7,064 nt of DNA from an uncultured Verrucomicrobiota bacterium (GTDB taxonomy: Bacteria; Verrucomicrobiota; Verrucomicrobiia; Limisphaerales; UBA9464). Where the stretch lies: contig CAIPFS010000265.1 in the NCBI GenBank assembly GCA_903864375.1, positions 1 to 7,064 on the forward strand. Reading direction: 5' to 3'. Below are positions 6,702 to 7,064 of the stretch, one piece after another. The notes under the pieces are model-generated. The model searched no databases. It was not told the origin of the DNA and was given only the letters and a program-made list of their open reading frames with translations. Each line of letters opens with the position of its first letter. Positions within the stretch are counted from its first letter, which is position 1. The position numbers and the translations under genes are program-made.

Positions 6702-7064
6702 ATGCTCCGTTGCCAGACCGATTCCGGATGGTTCCTCATCCGTCACCCCGACCATGCCCGACTTGCCGGCCAGTTTGCCGAAGCCTGGGGCAATTCCCTG
6801 TTCAGCCCGCCGGAACCGCGTCCCGACGTTCTCGAAGGCATCCGGCGACACGACGACGGATGGGCTCTCAGGGACTCCACTCCCTCCATCACCCGGGCCG
6901 GAAAACCGAGCGCCTTTGGGGTCGAATTGGTCGGGAAATACACGGCTTTTGAAGAAATTGACCTCCCGGACTATCTCGGCGTGCGCGGACGCGCCCTCGA
7001 GGTGGTGGCGGTGGACAATCCGTATGCCGCACTCCTCATCTCCTTTCACACGTGCAATCTCCTG
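6702..7064 (+). CDS. DUF3891-family protein, N-terminal part (runs off the right edge)
   Basis: An open frame of 121 residues from the ATG at 6702 to the window end, without a stop. The pattern matches my memory of the uncharacterised DUF3891 family: 'GWFLIRHPDHARLAGQFA' at residues 9-26, 'RRHDDGW' at 48-54, a region rich in turns and prolines ('GVELVGKY...DLPDYLG') and 'DNPYAALLISFH' at 105-116. Full-length members are around twice this size. No reaction is known to me. The spaced His/Asp residues (H15, D17, H18, H50-D51-D52, H116) could form a metal site, loosely like HD-type phosphohydrolases; this is inference. No signal peptide or membrane segment is visible, so it is probably cytosolic. 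It begins 24 bp after the restored permease stop, with a CCTCC plus T6 leader and no Shine-Dalgarno sequence, and is likely in the same operon. Confidence 0.7.
   Translation, partial: MLRCQTDSGWFLIRHPDHARLAGQFAEAWGNSLFSPPEPRPDVLEGIRRHDDGWALRDSTPSITRAGKPSAFGVELVGKYTAFEEIDLPDYLGVRGRALEVVAVDNPYAALLISFHTCNLL

Larger units (their letters stand above)
451..7064 (+). other. Probable seven-gene operon for import and breakdown or salvage of a nitrogen compound
   Basis: Seven plus-strand genes follow each other with gaps of 51, 45 and 9 bp, two 4-bp ATGA overlaps, and 24 bp, with no terminator-like hairpin between them. The gene content combines an ABC importer core with a deaminase, an FAD oxidase, a creatininase-family hydrolase, a CocE-type hydrolase and a DUF3891 protein. 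Co-transcription is inferred from spacing alone; an internal promoter in either of the first two gaps cannot be excluded. Confidence 0.65.

Overview
The window is a dense, GC-rich (by eye a little over 60% G+C) bacterial chromosomal segment with almost no non-coding DNA. It holds one partial gene on the minus strand at the left edge and a run of seven genes on the plus strand. I see no rRNA, tRNA, CRISPR array, insertion sequence or phage gene. Most starts lack a purine-rich Shine-Dalgarno sequence. Together with the DUF3891-type protein and the gene mix, this loosely suggests a Verrucomicrobiota or other PVC-like bacterium, but that is an impression and not proof.

Layout. The left edge (1-223, minus) is the N-terminus of an amidase-signature hydrolase, transcribed away from everything else. 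A gap of about 227 bp (224-450) separates it from the plus-strand genes and probably carries divergent promoters. The plus-strand order is: a zinc nucleoside/guanine-type deaminase (451-990), a GlcD-like FAD-binding oxidoreductase (1042-2436), a creatininase-family amidohydrolase (2482-3270), a CocE/NonD serine hydrolase (3280-5067), a NitT/TauT-type ABC ATPase (5064-5888), its inner-membrane permease (5885-6677, frameshifted as given), and the start of a DUF3891-family protein (6702 to the window end). Gaps shrink from about 50 bp to 9 bp, then two successive 4-bp ATGA overlaps, then 24 bp. I see no terminator between genes, so this is most likely one operon.

How the genes may work together. 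The set has two transporter components (ATPase and permease, with no substrate-binding protein in view) and four or five enzymes that act on C-N, amide or ester bonds or on amino-heterocycles: deaminase, creatininase-type cyclic amidohydrolase, CocE-type acyl hydrolase, divergent amidase and FAD oxidase. The simplest reading is import and stepwise breakdown or salvage of a small nitrogen-containing compound, such as a heterocycle or cyclic amide. The substrate cannot be read from the sequence. The cluster resembles no pathway I can name.

The strongest direct observation is in the permease. A run of seven G at 6499-6505 throws the reading frame just before the last membrane segment, and removing one G restores a normal 263-residue NitT/TauT permease. 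This could be a sequencing error, a real mutation or a slippage site.
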